37,205 bases of DNA from Mucilaginibacter sp. (lineage in GTDB: Bacteria; Bacteroidota; Bacteroidia; Sphingobacteriales; Sphingobacteriaceae): NCBI GenBank assembly GCA_028287865.1, contig JAQBOU010000087.1, positions 1-37,205 on the forward strand. Reading direction: 5' to 3'. The notes under the pieces are model-generated. The model did no database searches, was not told the origin of the DNA, and worked only from the letters and a program-made list of their open reading frames with translations. The first letter of the stretch is position 1; each line of letters opens with the position of its first letter. A program made the translations under genes and the position numbers. Below are positions 24,504-33,361 of this stretch, piece after piece.

Positions 24504-25773
24504 GATTTTCTTTTTGTTGGGCAACGGCAAGGTTGCGGTGTGAATTTTCGACCATCACAATCCCGTTATCTACAATAACGCCAATAGCCAAAGCGATACC
24601 GGTTAATGACATGATATTGGAAGATATGCCAAAGGCATTCAACAGGATGAAGCTGGATGCTATTGTAATGGGTATCTGTATAATAATGCTCAGCGCGCTC
24701 CGCCAGCTAAACAGGAAAAGGATCACAATAATAGAAACGGTTATCATTTCTTCTATTAAGGTATGTTTAACTGATTCAACAGCGTTTTCAATCAGCTCGC
24801 TGCGGTCATAAGCGATCTTGAATTTCACACCCGGCGGTAATCCTTTCTGGATATCCGTCATTTTATCTTTTACAGCGTGGATCACCTTATCTGCATTTTC
24901 ACCATACCGCATCACCACAATGCCCCCCACAGCTTCTCCTTCACCGTTTTGATCAAAGATGCCAAGGCGCAGGTCGCCGCCCATTTGTACTGTTGCGATA
25001 TCTTTTACTTTTACAGCTACGGTATTGATCGTCCCGATTGAAATATTCTCCACATCCCGGATGTTTTTGATATAGCCCAACCCACGGACGATATACCCGG
25101 TGCCGTTCATCTCAAACTTTCTGCCCCCTACATCATTGTTATTGCTTTTAACAGCCTTTAGCACCTGACTTAGCGAAATATTATAATAATTGAGTTTATG
25201 AGGGTCGATATTGATCTGGTATTGCTTTTCAAAGCCCCCGAAAGAAGCTACTTCGCTAACCCCCGGAACTGTTTGCAGCCCTAATTTAACATACCAATCC
25301 TGTAATGCGCGTTGTTCGCCCAGGTCAATGCCTTTGGCATCCAAAGTATACCAAAGGATATGCCCTACACCGGTACCGTCCGGCCCAAGCGTTGGGGTTA
25401 CCCCATCCGGCAGTAAACGCTGTGCATAATTCAGTCTTTCCAATACCCGGCTTCGTGCCCAGTAAACATCTGCCTTATCTTCAAAAACGATGTAAACGAA
25501 GCTCATACCAAACATGGAGGTTGCCCGGACAGACTTAACTTTAGGAATACCCTGCAGGTTACTTACCAGCGGATAAGTTACCTGGTCTTCCATGATCTGC
25601 GGGCTGCGGCCCTGCCATTCGGTAAAAACGATCACCTGGTTCTCAGAAAGATCGGGAATAGCATCAATGGGATTTTCGCGTACCGAATAACTGCCCCACG
25701 CAAACATGAAAATAGCAATCAGTAATACAATATACCTGTTTTTTAGTGACAGGGAAATAAGTTGATTGATCAT
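24481..25773 (-). CDS. cusA: CusA-like heavy-metal RND pump, N-terminal part (frame ends early)
   Basis: 430 residues starting 'MINQLISLSLKNRYIVLLIAIFMFAWGSY', with the first RND membrane helix, the porter motif 'NPIDAIPDLSENQVIVFTEW' and helices 2-4. The proton-relay Asp is in 'IGVIVDNGIVMVENSHRNL'. Directly after, the frame runs off into 'ENHDHSRKN' and stops at 24481, where an intact CusA would continue. The continuing sequence lies in the +1 frame, overlapping by 23-50 bp. The shift maps to a run of five A on the minus strand (24511-24515); removing one A would join both parts. It follows the metal-binding peptide gene by 46 bp. Function in Cu(I)/Ag(I) export is inferred from family features and operon context. 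Confidence 0.85.
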   Translation of the reverse strand: MINQLISLSLKNRYIVLLIAIFMFAWGSYSVRENPIDAIPDLSENQVIVFTEWQGRSPQIMEDQVTYPLVSNLQGIPKVKSVRATSMFGMSFVYIVFEDKADVYWARSRVLERLNYAQRLLPDGVTPTLGPDGTGVGHILWYTLDAKGIDLGEQRALQDWYVKLGLQTVPGVSEVASFGGFEKQYQINIDPHKLNYYNISLSQVLKAVKSNNNDVGGRKFEMNGTGYIVRGLGYIKNIRDVENISIGTINTVAVKVKDIATVQMGGDLRLGIFDQNGEGEAVGGIVVMRYGENADKVIHAVKDKMTDIQKGLPPGVKFKIAYDRSELIENAVESVKHTLIEEMITVSIIVILFLFSWRSALSIIIQIPITIASSFILLNAFGISSNIMSLTGIALAIGVIVDNGIVMVENSHRNLAVAQQKENHDHSRKN

Positions 25774-25819
25774 CTTAATGGTTTTGTTAAGCCCGGAGCA
25801 TTCGCTCCGGGCCTGATTA

Positions 25820-26071
25820 TTACATTTTCATCGTTGTTGGTTTCTTTTTCAGATCACTCTTTTTAACCAGCGTCATGCCACAATTTGGTTTAGGGCATTT
25901 ACCGGGTTTGTAGCTCACCACATCCGTATGCATCGGGCAAGTGTACACTACTTTAGCCGTTTTGGCTTTTTTCGTGGTGTCACTTACACCTTTAACAGGG
26001 TGAATATCAGCCGCAAAAGCGACTATAGCAGAAAACAGGATGGCTACTGCCAACAGCATTACTTTTTTCAT
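25820..26071 (-). CDS. Small exported heavy-metal-binding domain protein
   Basis: An 83-residue protein with a signal peptide ('MKKVMLLAVAILFSAIVAFA') and one metal-binding module: 'VVYTCPMHTDVVSYKPGKCP' followed by 'KPNCGMTLV'. This is the same Cys/His/Met pattern fused to the last adaptor of the operon. The Lys/Met-rich tail ends 'KKPTTMKM'. It is probably a periplasmic Cu(I)/Ag(I) carrier that feeds the pump, similar in role to CusF although unrelated in fold. It lies directly upstream of the pump gene. Confidence 0.88.
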   Translation of the reverse strand: MKKVMLLAVAILFSAIVAFAADIHPVKGVSDTTKKAKTAKVVYTCPMHTDVVSYKPGKCPKPNCGMTLVKKSDLKKKPTTMKM

Positions 26072-26189
26072 GAGTTAAAATAAAATGGTTAAATGGTATA
26101 AGGCAAGCCTCATACATGAATTATAATAAGATGATTGATTGCAAGGGATGTATCAGCCAAATACAGAACGCAAGGCTAATGAATACAGA

Positions 26190-26570
26190 TCAGATTCTGT
26201 AAGCGCAGTTTAAAGTATAAATAGGTGCACGCTGCAAAGGCGGTGCGTGGCTGTTAAAAGCCGTATATATCCTGGTAAAAGGTTTATCATCCTGTTTTAA
26301 TGAAACAAAAGGGATGAACACCAGCGAGTATTTTGCTATGGGCGAATAAGAACTGGTAACAAAATGGTTGTCTTTTACTTTGAAAGAGTGTTTGGTGGTT
26401 TTACAGCAATTTTCTTTTACAGCCGTTGCTTTACTGTCGGACCCGTGATCTTCACCAATAGAGTAGCTGGTTGACTTTAGTACCCCACAGCAATAAAAGC
26501 TGCTTGCCGACACCCCAATTACGGAGAGCAGGTAAAAAGCGGTTAATATTACTATTGTGAGTTTTTTCAC
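26190..26570 (-). CDS. HYC_CC_PP-type small secreted protein
   Basis: A 126-residue protein with a signal peptide ('MKKLTIVILTAFYLLSVIGVSA'). It carries the three spaced motifs of the Bacteroidota HYC_CC_PP family: 'FYCCG' near residue 26 (Phe in place of His), 'ENCCK' near residue 54 and 'HAPPLQ' near the C-terminus. Members commonly sit next to copper or metal-efflux genes; the molecular function is not established. It is first in the efflux operon, 118 bp before the metal-binding peptide. Cys pairs in the mature protein could bind metal (inference). Confidence 0.75.
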   Translation of the reverse strand: MKKLTIVILTAFYLLSVIGVSASSFYCCGVLKSTSYSIGEDHGSDSKATAVKENCCKTTKHSFKVKDNHFVTSSYSPIAKYSLVFIPFVSLKQDDKPFTRIYTAFNSHAPPLQRAPIYTLNCAYRI

Positions 26571-26755
26571 GGGGCTAAGGTCGTAAATAATTAAATCAGA
26601 TTTATGATCAATGTGCTATTATTTCGTAATCTTTATCATTATTTGCGATTGAACACATTCCACAAATAAAATCCTAAAATCAAAGTTCACATCACCGACG
26701 CCAAATCGTTATATTAAGTTTCTGTTAACTCGTCCTATCACTCAAAATCAATCTG

Positions 26756-26763
26756 TATTTTTG
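26756..26763 (+). promoter_or_regulatory. Bacteroidota -7 box before the YncE/phosphoesterase gene
   Basis: The sequence 'tatttttg' fits the TAnnTTTG -7 consensus and lies 17 bp before the ATG at 26781. No good TTTG -33 box is found at the expected distance, so the promoter may need an activator. The same 210-bp gap must hold the promoter of the divergent metal operon. Confidence 0.45.
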
Positions 26764-26780
26764 GTTATATTTATTTCTTT

Positions 26781-29219
26781 ATGAAATTAAAACTGATCAT
26801 TTGTATAGCTGCTGCCTGTATCACCGTACAGTCAATGGCCCAAACACCCGGAAAAATTGCTGCCACCGGCCGTGTATTATTACCCAACAGCTGGAAACTG
26901 AGCCCGGCCGGCAAAAACACGCTTCCGCTGGGCGACTTGCCGCTGAACATGCAACTCTCTTCATCGGGCAAGCTATTGGCAGTTACCAATAACGGGCAAA
27001 GCACGCAATCTGTTCAACTGATCGACCCAAAAAACCAAAAACAACTCGACGAAAAAATAGTTGGTAAATCCTGGTACGGGCTTGCTTTTAGTCATGACGA
27101 AAAAACGCTGTATGCATCGGGCGGCAACGATAACTGGATCCTGGCCTTTCCTATAAAAGATAATAAAATAGGAGCAGCCGATACCATTAAACTCGGCCCT
27201 GCCCCATGGCCGAAAAATAAGATCTGTCCGACGGGAATCACCGTAAATAAAAATAATAGCCGCTTATATACCGTTACCAAGGAAGACAGCGCACTGTATA
27301 TCGTTGATCAAAACACGCTGAAAGTTTTAAAAAGGGTTAAGCTGGCAGCAGAAGCATACAGTTGTGTCCTCTCGCCTGATGAAAAAATACTGTATATCTC
27401 CATATGGGGTGCTGAAGAAGTAGCCTGCTACAATACCGTAAGCGGAGCAATCAGCAGCATAAAAACAGGAAGCCATCCAAATGAATTACTATTGAATCAA
27501 AAAGGCAACATTCTATATGTAGCGAATGCCAATGATAATTCAGTGTCAGTTATCAATACCATCACCCGCAAAACAACTGAAGTGATCTCAACTGCGTTGT
27601 ATCCTACAAAGCTAACCGGCTCAACCACCAACGGACTGGCATTATCAGCCAATGAAACAACACTATATATAGCAAATGCTGATAACAATTGCCTGGCAGT
27701 TTTTGATGTTAGCAAACCGGGCAACAGCCAAAGCCTGGGTTTTATCCCGGTAGGATGGTATCCAACTAATGTAAAAGTACTGGGTAACACCATATTGGTT
27801 GCCAACGGAAAAGGCTTTACCTCAATGGCAAATCCGAAAGGGCCGCAGCCTGTACAAAAAACAGATAACAGCGGTTATAAAAAAGGCGCAATAAACAGCA
27901 GGGAGCAATATATTGGCGGCCTGTTTAAAGGTACACTGTCCTTTATTAATGTCCCGCAGACTACAAAACTGAAAGCTTATACAAAGCAGGTATATGCCAA
28001 CACGCCGTTTAATCCCCAGGTAACGGCTTTAGCTGCAGGCGAAGAAGGTAATCCAATCCCCCGCAGGCGCGGCGAAAAATCGCCTATTAAGCATGTGTTT
28101 TACATTATTAAAGAAAACCGCACCTACGACCAGATTTTGGGTGATATGCCGCAGGGCGATGGCGATACTTCCTTATGTATTTTCGGTAAAAAGGTTACTC
28201 CCAATCACCATGCTATAGCCAATGAGTTTGTTTTGCTGGATAACTTTTATGTAGATGCCGAGGTGAGTGCCGATGGGCATAACTGGAGCACCGCTGCTTA
28301 CGCAACAGATTTTATCGAAAAAACATGGCCCACGAGTTATGGAGGCCGCGGAGGTAATTATGATTCCGAAGGCACCCGCAGGATCGGAGATCCGCGCGAC
28401 GGTTATATCTGGGACTATTGTAAAAGGGCCGGTGTAAGTTATCGCACCTATGGCGAATTTGCTGACGATTATAAACCGAACATTAAAGTATTAAAAGGCC
28501 ATTACTGCCAGCAATCACCAAGTTTTGACCTATCGATTAAAGATATTAAGCGGGAGGAAATATGGGCTCATGACTTTGATTCGCTGTTGGCGATAAATGC
28601 AGTGCCGCAATTTAATTCTATCCGCATCTCCAACGATCACACCAGCGGGCAGCGCAAAGGTGCCATATCGCCCATTGCAGCCGTCGCCGATAATGACCAG
28701 GGTATTGGCAGGTTCCTGGAGCATCTTTCAAAAAGCGCTATATGGAAAGAGTCGGTAGTATTTATACTGGAGGACGACGCTCAAAATGGCCCGGATCATG
28801 TCGATGCACACCGCTCTCCTGTATTTGTTGCCGGGCCTTATGTAAAGCGAAACGCAGTTATACATAACATGTATTCTACATCCGGAGTACTCCGCACCAT
28901 CGAACTGATATTAGGCCTGCCGCCAATGAGCCAGTACGATGCCGCTGCTGTGCCGCTGTATGGATGTTTTAACAATAAACCTGATCTATCGCCCTACACA
29001 GCCAAACCGGCACAGGTTGACCTGGAACAACGTAATGTTGCCGTTAACGGAAGCAGCAAAAAGTCGCAATCCTTTAACCTGGCAAAAGAAGATGCAGTAC
29101 CTGACCTGGAGCTCAACGAGGTAATATGGAAATATGTAAAGGGTGAGAATGCCATTTTACCGGCCCCAAAACGCAGCGCTTTTGTAATACTGGAAAAGAA
29201 GAAAAAAGATGACGACTGA
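26781..29219 (+). CDS. Bifunctional YncE-like beta-propeller / phosphoesterase
   Basis: An 812-residue exported protein (signal peptide 'MKLKLIICIAAACITVQSMAQ'). The N-terminal part, to about residue 340, has repeated YVTN/YncE-type propeller blades ('GKLLAVTNNGQ', 'EKTLYASGGNDNW', 'GNILYVANANDNSVSVINT', 'ETTLYIANADNNCLAVFDV'). The C-terminal part (from about 425) is a PF04185-type phosphoesterase with 'HVFYIIKENRTYDQILGD', 'EVSADGHNWSTAAYATDF', 'RISNDHTSG' and 'VFILEDDAQNGPDHVDAHRS'. This fusion is known in Bacteroidota; the substrate is unclear. It is divergent from the copper/silver operon, which could mean shared regulation, but that is speculation. Confidence 0.92.
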   Translation: MKLKLIICIAAACITVQSMAQTPGKIAATGRVLLPNSWKLSPAGKNTLPLGDLPLNMQLSSSGKLLAVTNNGQSTQSVQLIDPKNQKQLDEKIVGKSWYGLAFSHDEKTLYASGGNDNWILAFPIKDNKIGAADTIKLGPAPWPKNKICPTGITVNKNNSRLYTVTKEDSALYIVDQNTLKVLKRVKLAAEAYSCVLSPDEKILYISIWGAEEVACYNTVSGAISSIKTGSHPNELLLNQKGNILYVANANDNSVSVINTITRKTTEVISTALYPTKLTGSTTNGLALSANETTLYIANADNNCLAVFDVSKPGNSQSLGFIPVGWYPTNVKVLGNTILVANGKGFTSMANPKGPQPVQKTDNSGYKKGAINSREQYIGGLFKGTLSFINVPQTTKLKAYTKQVYANTPFNPQVTALAAGEEGNPIPRRRGEKSPIKHVFYIIKENRTYDQILGDMPQGDGDTSLCIFGKKVTPNHHAIANEFVLLDNFYVDAEVSADGHNWSTAAYATDFIEKTWPTSYGGRGGNYDSEGTRRIGDPRDGYIWDYCKRAGVSYRTYGEFADDYKPNIKVLKGHYCQQSPSFDLSIKDIKREEIWAHDFDSLLAINAVPQFNSIRISNDHTSGQRKGAISPIAAVADNDQGIGRFLEHLSKSAIWKESVVFILEDDAQNGPDHVDAHRSPVFVAGPYVKRNAVIHNMYSTSGVLRTIELILGLPPMSQYDAAAVPLYGCFNNKPDLSPYTAKPAQVDLEQRNVAVNGSSKKSQSFNLAKEDAVPDLELNEVIWKYVKGENAILPAPKRSAFVILEKKKKDDD

Positions 29220-29277
29220 TATTTAAAATCCGCTGAAGCGAGTTTGCATTTTGGAAAGCAATTATAGCAAATAAGAG

Positions 29278-29520
29278 TTAATTGAACTTCTTTCTTAGGA
29301 ACTCAAAAACAACGTACCCTATAAGCGCTGCTACAATAGCGATTATAAAATTACTTTCTGTAAAAATATCGCTTAGCACCCAAAGTAAACTTTGGTGCGC
29401 TCCGTTGCCGGTTTTATCATACTCGCCCATTAACAGGTTTGAATAAAACAAAAAAATTATAAATCCTACTTCTATTAATGCCCTCAGCACATTTTTACCT
29501 GATTTTTTTTGTTTATCCAT
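29278..29520 (-). CDS. Small two-helix membrane protein, unknown function
   Basis: An 80-residue protein from the ATG at 29520 ('MDKQKKSGKNVLRALIEVGF'). The in-frame upstream extension to 29586 is less likely. Two hydrophobic helices ('ALIEVGFIIFLFYSNLLMG' and 'NFIIAIVAALIGYVVFEFL') flank a short polar loop, and the tail is 'RKKFN'. It converges on the phosphoesterase gene and diverges from the aldose epimerase-like gene. No function recognised. Confidence 0.7.
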   Translation of the reverse strand: MDKQKKSGKNVLRALIEVGFIIFLFYSNLLMGEYDKTGNGAHQSLLWVLSDIFTESNFIIAIVAALIGYVVFEFLRKKFN

Positions 29521-29700
29521 TGCATTAAGGCTTTCCCAAATTACGTCATTTTCCTCATAACTCAAGCAAATTATTACTAAACCCACATAGCCTTATTTTT
29601 TAAAATAAAAATTCCATCAGGCAGTATCCCCGCAGCGCTTTCACAGTAATATTAAAACAAATTCCTATTTTAGACGGTTTAAAACCAATACATATTACCT

Positions 29701-30567
29701 ATGGCCGTATTAGAAAATGACTTCCTGAAAGTGGAAGTAAGCACCAAAGGAGCACAGCTTACTTCCGTTTATGATAAGGCAAACAACATTGAACACCTTT
29801 GGCAGGCTGACGCTAACATATGGCCATGGCACGCACCAAACTTATTTCCTGTAGTTGGCGGCCTCATCAATGATGAACTGCTGGTTGATGGAAATACTTA
29901 CCACATGACCCGCCATGGTTTTGCGCGGCAGTCGGAATTTATTTTATTGGAAAGCGATGATGCGCACGCCTGTTATTCACTTCCTAATTGTGAAAAAACA
30001 TTACAGATCTACCCTTATAAATTTGATTTCCAGGTATTGTACACACTGATCGAAAACGCGCTCAGGATCACCTATAAATTGATCAATCATGATAAAAAGA
30101 CAATTTATTTTTCTGTAGGGGCTCATCCGGCCTTTAATGTCCCATTTTACCCCGGTGAAAAATACGAAGACTACTACCTGGAGTTTGAGCTTGAAGAAAA
30201 ATTAACCACGCATCTTTTATCTTCCGAAGGCTTTTTTACAGGTGAAACACATCCTGTTGAAGCACCTAAAAATAAATTATACCTAACCAGGGACCTGTTT
30301 AAAAATGATGCGCTGGTATTTAAAGATCTGCGCTCGAGAGAAGTATGTATAAAAAGCGATAAACATGATAAATCGATCTCGGTTGAATTTCCGCATTTTA
30401 ATTATTTAGGGATCTGGGCAAAAGGCGGTGGCAACTTTGTGTGCATTGAGCCATGGCTGGGCTGCGCCGATAGCGTTGGCAAGCATGTTGATATCAGTGA
30501 AAAAGAGGATATTCAAAAATTAAAACCCGGTCACGTTTTTGAAGCAGCTTTTTTTATAAGCATATAA
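29701..30567 (+). CDS. Aldose 1-epimerase family protein (LacX/YeaD-like)
   Basis: A 288-residue galactose-mutarotase-like beta-sandwich protein. Visible motifs are 'WPWHAPNLFPVVGGL' near residue 40, 'MTRHGFARQSEF' with the His/Arg of the active site, 'SVGAHPAFNVPF' with the second active-site His, and 'FVCIEPWLGCAD' with the acidic residue expected as base. These are typical of the LacX/YeaD-like branch acting on aldoses or hexose-6-phosphates. It is cytosolic (no signal). It stands alone, followed by a 289-bp AT-rich gap. Confidence 0.9.
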   Translation: MAVLENDFLKVEVSTKGAQLTSVYDKANNIEHLWQADANIWPWHAPNLFPVVGGLINDELLVDGNTYHMTRHGFARQSEFILLESDDAHACYSLPNCEKTLQIYPYKFDFQVLYTLIENALRITYKLINHDKKTIYFSVGAHPAFNVPFYPGEKYEDYYLEFELEEKLTTHLLSSEGFFTGETHPVEAPKNKLYLTRDLFKNDALVFKDLRSREVCIKSDKHDKSISVEFPHFNYLGIWAKGGGNFVCIEPWLGCADSVGKHVDISEKEDIQKLKPGHVFEAAFFISI

Positions 30568-30856
30568 TTTAAGTTATATGATTTAACTTTTCTTTATACA
30601 AAAACCCTTAAAAAAGCTTTAAATCATTTTTTCTTTAATATTCAGACAAAATCTTTGGTTTCCATATAGGCAATATACTAATACTTATTGTTAAATATTT
30701 AATAAATCTTCTGCCGTTATAGTGTATTAGTTAATATTCAGCCTATTATAAAGCAATCGGCATTTTTTCCAACCGTTTAAGTATCATTTAAAATTATTTT
30801 GGTTGCATCTTTAATTTATTTTTTTTCGTATTAAGGCCAAATTATATTATTTATAC

Positions 30857-33361
30857 ATGCTTTATAAGGAAAATCAAGAAGTATTCGGAAATATTTTAAC
30901 TAATTACGAACGAAGTAATGAAACTGAAGCTACCGATAAAATTGTGCAGCTTATTCCTTCCCGTTTAACTATAAAAACTACTGATAAAGCTGAAAAAGCC
31001 AAAAAATATATATTAAAAAAAGGGGACACCACCCGGAAATCATTAAGCGCTACAAAAATTCGCAAAGACAACCTGTTATCAAAACAGGACAAAGCTTTTA
31101 TAAATATTGCAGGACTAGCTGTTAAAAAGTTTGACACTTTAAAAAACAGTTCAGACAGGTTACAATTAGCTGCTAACAAAGGAGGGGTAGGAATTTGGGA
31201 ATTTGACCCCACAACCGGCGATTTTGTTTGGGATGATACCATGTATAAATTATATGGATTCACAACGCAATTTACTAATGCCTACTTCAAAATGTGGATC
31301 AATGCCATTCATCCTGAAGACAGGGAAAGGATGAAAATGGAAGGTGAAAGAGCATTTAGCGGCGAGCAGGAGTTTGACAGCCAGTACCGGGTAGTTTGGC
31401 CCGATCAATCAATTCATTACATAAGAGCTATTGGTTTTGTTCAGCGTGATGCATATGGCAAGGCGTTGCGTATGGTTGGCACAAATTGGGATACAACAGA
31501 AATAGCTTTAACTGCGCAAAAATTAGAGAAGGCAAACAATGATTTAAATACCTTTTTTAATGCAATTGACGATGTTTTCTTTTCTGTTGACATGGAGAAT
31601 AACAAAGTATTGCAAATTTCAAATGCCTGCGAAAAACTTTTTGGTTATAAAGCTGCCGATTTTTTAAATGATTATTTTCTGTATCCAAACTTAATTCATC
31701 CCGAAGACGGAAACATACCTGACGATGAGTTGAGTTTATTAAAAAAAGGTAAAATAGTCAGCAATCAATACCGGATAATCCGTAAAGATAAAACGGCATG
31801 CTGGGTTGAAAATAAAATGATCCCCACTTTAAATGATACCGGTAAATTGATTAGAGTAGATGGAATAATAAGAGATATAACGCTAAAGAAAAACAACGAA
31901 ACGAAGCTTAAATTAAGTGAAGAGCGCTTTCGCCGAATAGTTGAAACCGCACAGGAAGGCATATGGACCATTGACGAAAACAACTGTACCGATTTTGTAA
32001 ACAATAAAATTACAGATATACTTGAATATGCCTCCGAAGAAATTATCGGGAAAGATTTCTTCCGGTTTATAAATAAAAAAGACAGACAAAGCGCCGTGGA
32101 TTGCATCAAAAGGATCAGAAACGGCTCGATGGAAAACCTTGAAATAAGACATCAGACGAAAAGCGGCAAAAGCGTTTGGCTCAGTATTTCTGCCAACCCG
32201 ATTTTAGACGAAAATGGAGGATATAAGGGCGCACTTGCAATGGTAACCGATGTTACCCACCGCAAAATGAATGAAGAAGCGCTTAAAAAATCAGAAGCCA
32301 GCTTGCGCACTATCGTTAACAAAACCGACGTTGCGTATATTTTGATTGATGACAGCCTAAAAACAATATCCTTTAACAAAATAGCGGAAGAACTTTCAAT
32401 TTCTCTTGATAACCAGCTATTGGAAATTGGCAAATCAATAAAAAAATATTTTAAAACTGAAAGATGGCCTTTTATTTTAGATGTAATAGAAAAAGTAAAA
32501 GGCGGAGAAACAGTGAAATATGAAGAATATTACAAATGCTTTGATGGCTCCGTTAAATGGCATGAAAAACGTTGGGACGGGGTTACAAACAATGACAATC
32601 AAAATTGCGGATTAGTTTTTTCGATCAGAGATATTACATCGGTAAAGTTAGCATCCCTGGAACGGGAGAAAATGCTTTCTGATATTATTACCCGAAATAA
32701 AGACCTGGAACAGTTTACTTATATAGTTTCTCATAATTTACGCGCCCCGGTTGCAAACATCCTCGGCCTTACTAATGTACTTACAGATCATGAGCTTGAA
32801 CCGGATGAAATAACAGAAGTTATCAAAAAAGTCTCAGCCTCGGCCAGTAGTATTGATACAGTTATCAGCGATCTTAACCAAATAATACAAGCCCGGAGAT
32901 TTGTAAATGAAAGAAAGGAAATCATCTTTTTTAATGGGCTTGTTGATTCAATAAAACATAGTATCAGTGACATTATCGCCCTTGAAGATGTACAGATAAA
33001 ATGCCTTTTTGATGAGGCCGACTCCATGTTTTCCATCAGAAATTACATGCATAGCATTTTTTATAATTTATTGTCAAATAGCATAAAGTACCGTAAAAAA
33101 GGAATAGCCCCTGTTATTAATATTGAGAGCCATAAACATGATGATAAATTAGAACTGCGGTTTAAAGACAACGGCAAAGGCATGGATCTTGATAATACCA
33201 AACAAATTTTCGGATTGTATAAACGATTTGATACCACTGTTGAAGGCAAAGGAATGGGGCTTTTTATGGTAAAGACCCAGGTTGAGGCTTTGGGAGGTAC
33301 CATTGAAATAATAAGTAAAGCAGGTGAAGGAGCTGAATTTATTATTCAATTACCATATTAA
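30857..33361 (+). CDS. Multi-PAS sensor histidine kinase
   Basis: An 834-residue soluble kinase. A charged N-terminus (1-95) precedes four PAS-type modules at about 100-225 ('AANKGGVGIWEFDPTTGDFV'), 228-350, 353-475 ('RFRRIVETAQEGIWTIDEN') and 478-600. Several end in the PAC-like 'VDGIIRDITLKK' or 'AMVTDVTHRKMN' signature. The HisKA H-box is 'YIVSHNLRAPVANI' (His626). HATPase_c has 'YNLLSNSIKYR', 'DNGKGM' and 'GKGMGLFMVKTQ'. No membrane segments and no receiver domain are seen. The partner regulator is not adjacent. Its TAA stop overlaps the stop of the convergent GH35 gene in a 4-bp TTAA palindrome. Confidence 0.93.
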   Translation: MLYKENQEVFGNILTNYERSNETEATDKIVQLIPSRLTIKTTDKAEKAKKYILKKGDTTRKSLSATKIRKDNLLSKQDKAFINIAGLAVKKFDTLKNSSDRLQLAANKGGVGIWEFDPTTGDFVWDDTMYKLYGFTTQFTNAYFKMWINAIHPEDRERMKMEGERAFSGEQEFDSQYRVVWPDQSIHYIRAIGFVQRDAYGKALRMVGTNWDTTEIALTAQKLEKANNDLNTFFNAIDDVFFSVDMENNKVLQISNACEKLFGYKAADFLNDYFLYPNLIHPEDGNIPDDELSLLKKGKIVSNQYRIIRKDKTACWVENKMIPTLNDTGKLIRVDGIIRDITLKKNNETKLKLSEERFRRIVETAQEGIWTIDENNCTDFVNNKITDILEYASEEIIGKDFFRFINKKDRQSAVDCIKRIRNGSMENLEIRHQTKSGKSVWLSISANPILDENGGYKGALAMVTDVTHRKMNEEALKKSEASLRTIVNKTDVAYILIDDSLKTISFNKIAEELSISLDNQLLEIGKSIKKYFKTERWPFILDVIEKVKGGETVKYEEYYKCFDGSVKWHEKRWDGVTNNDNQNCGLVFSIRDITSVKLASLEREKMLSDIITRNKDLEQFTYIVSHNLRAPVANILGLTNVLTDHELEPDEITEVIKKVSASASSIDTVISDLNQIIQARRFVNERKEIIFFNGLVDSIKHSISDIIALEDVQIKCLFDEADSMFSIRNYMHSIFYNLLSNSIKYRKKGIAPVINIESHKHDDKLELRFKDNGKGMDLDNTKQIFGLYKRFDTTVEGKGMGLFMVKTQVEALGGTIEIISKAGEGAEFIIQLPY

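Noticed and set aside
22615..24543. Several long plus-strand frames opposite the pump gene
   Set aside because: Antisense shadows of the conserved RND coding sequence.
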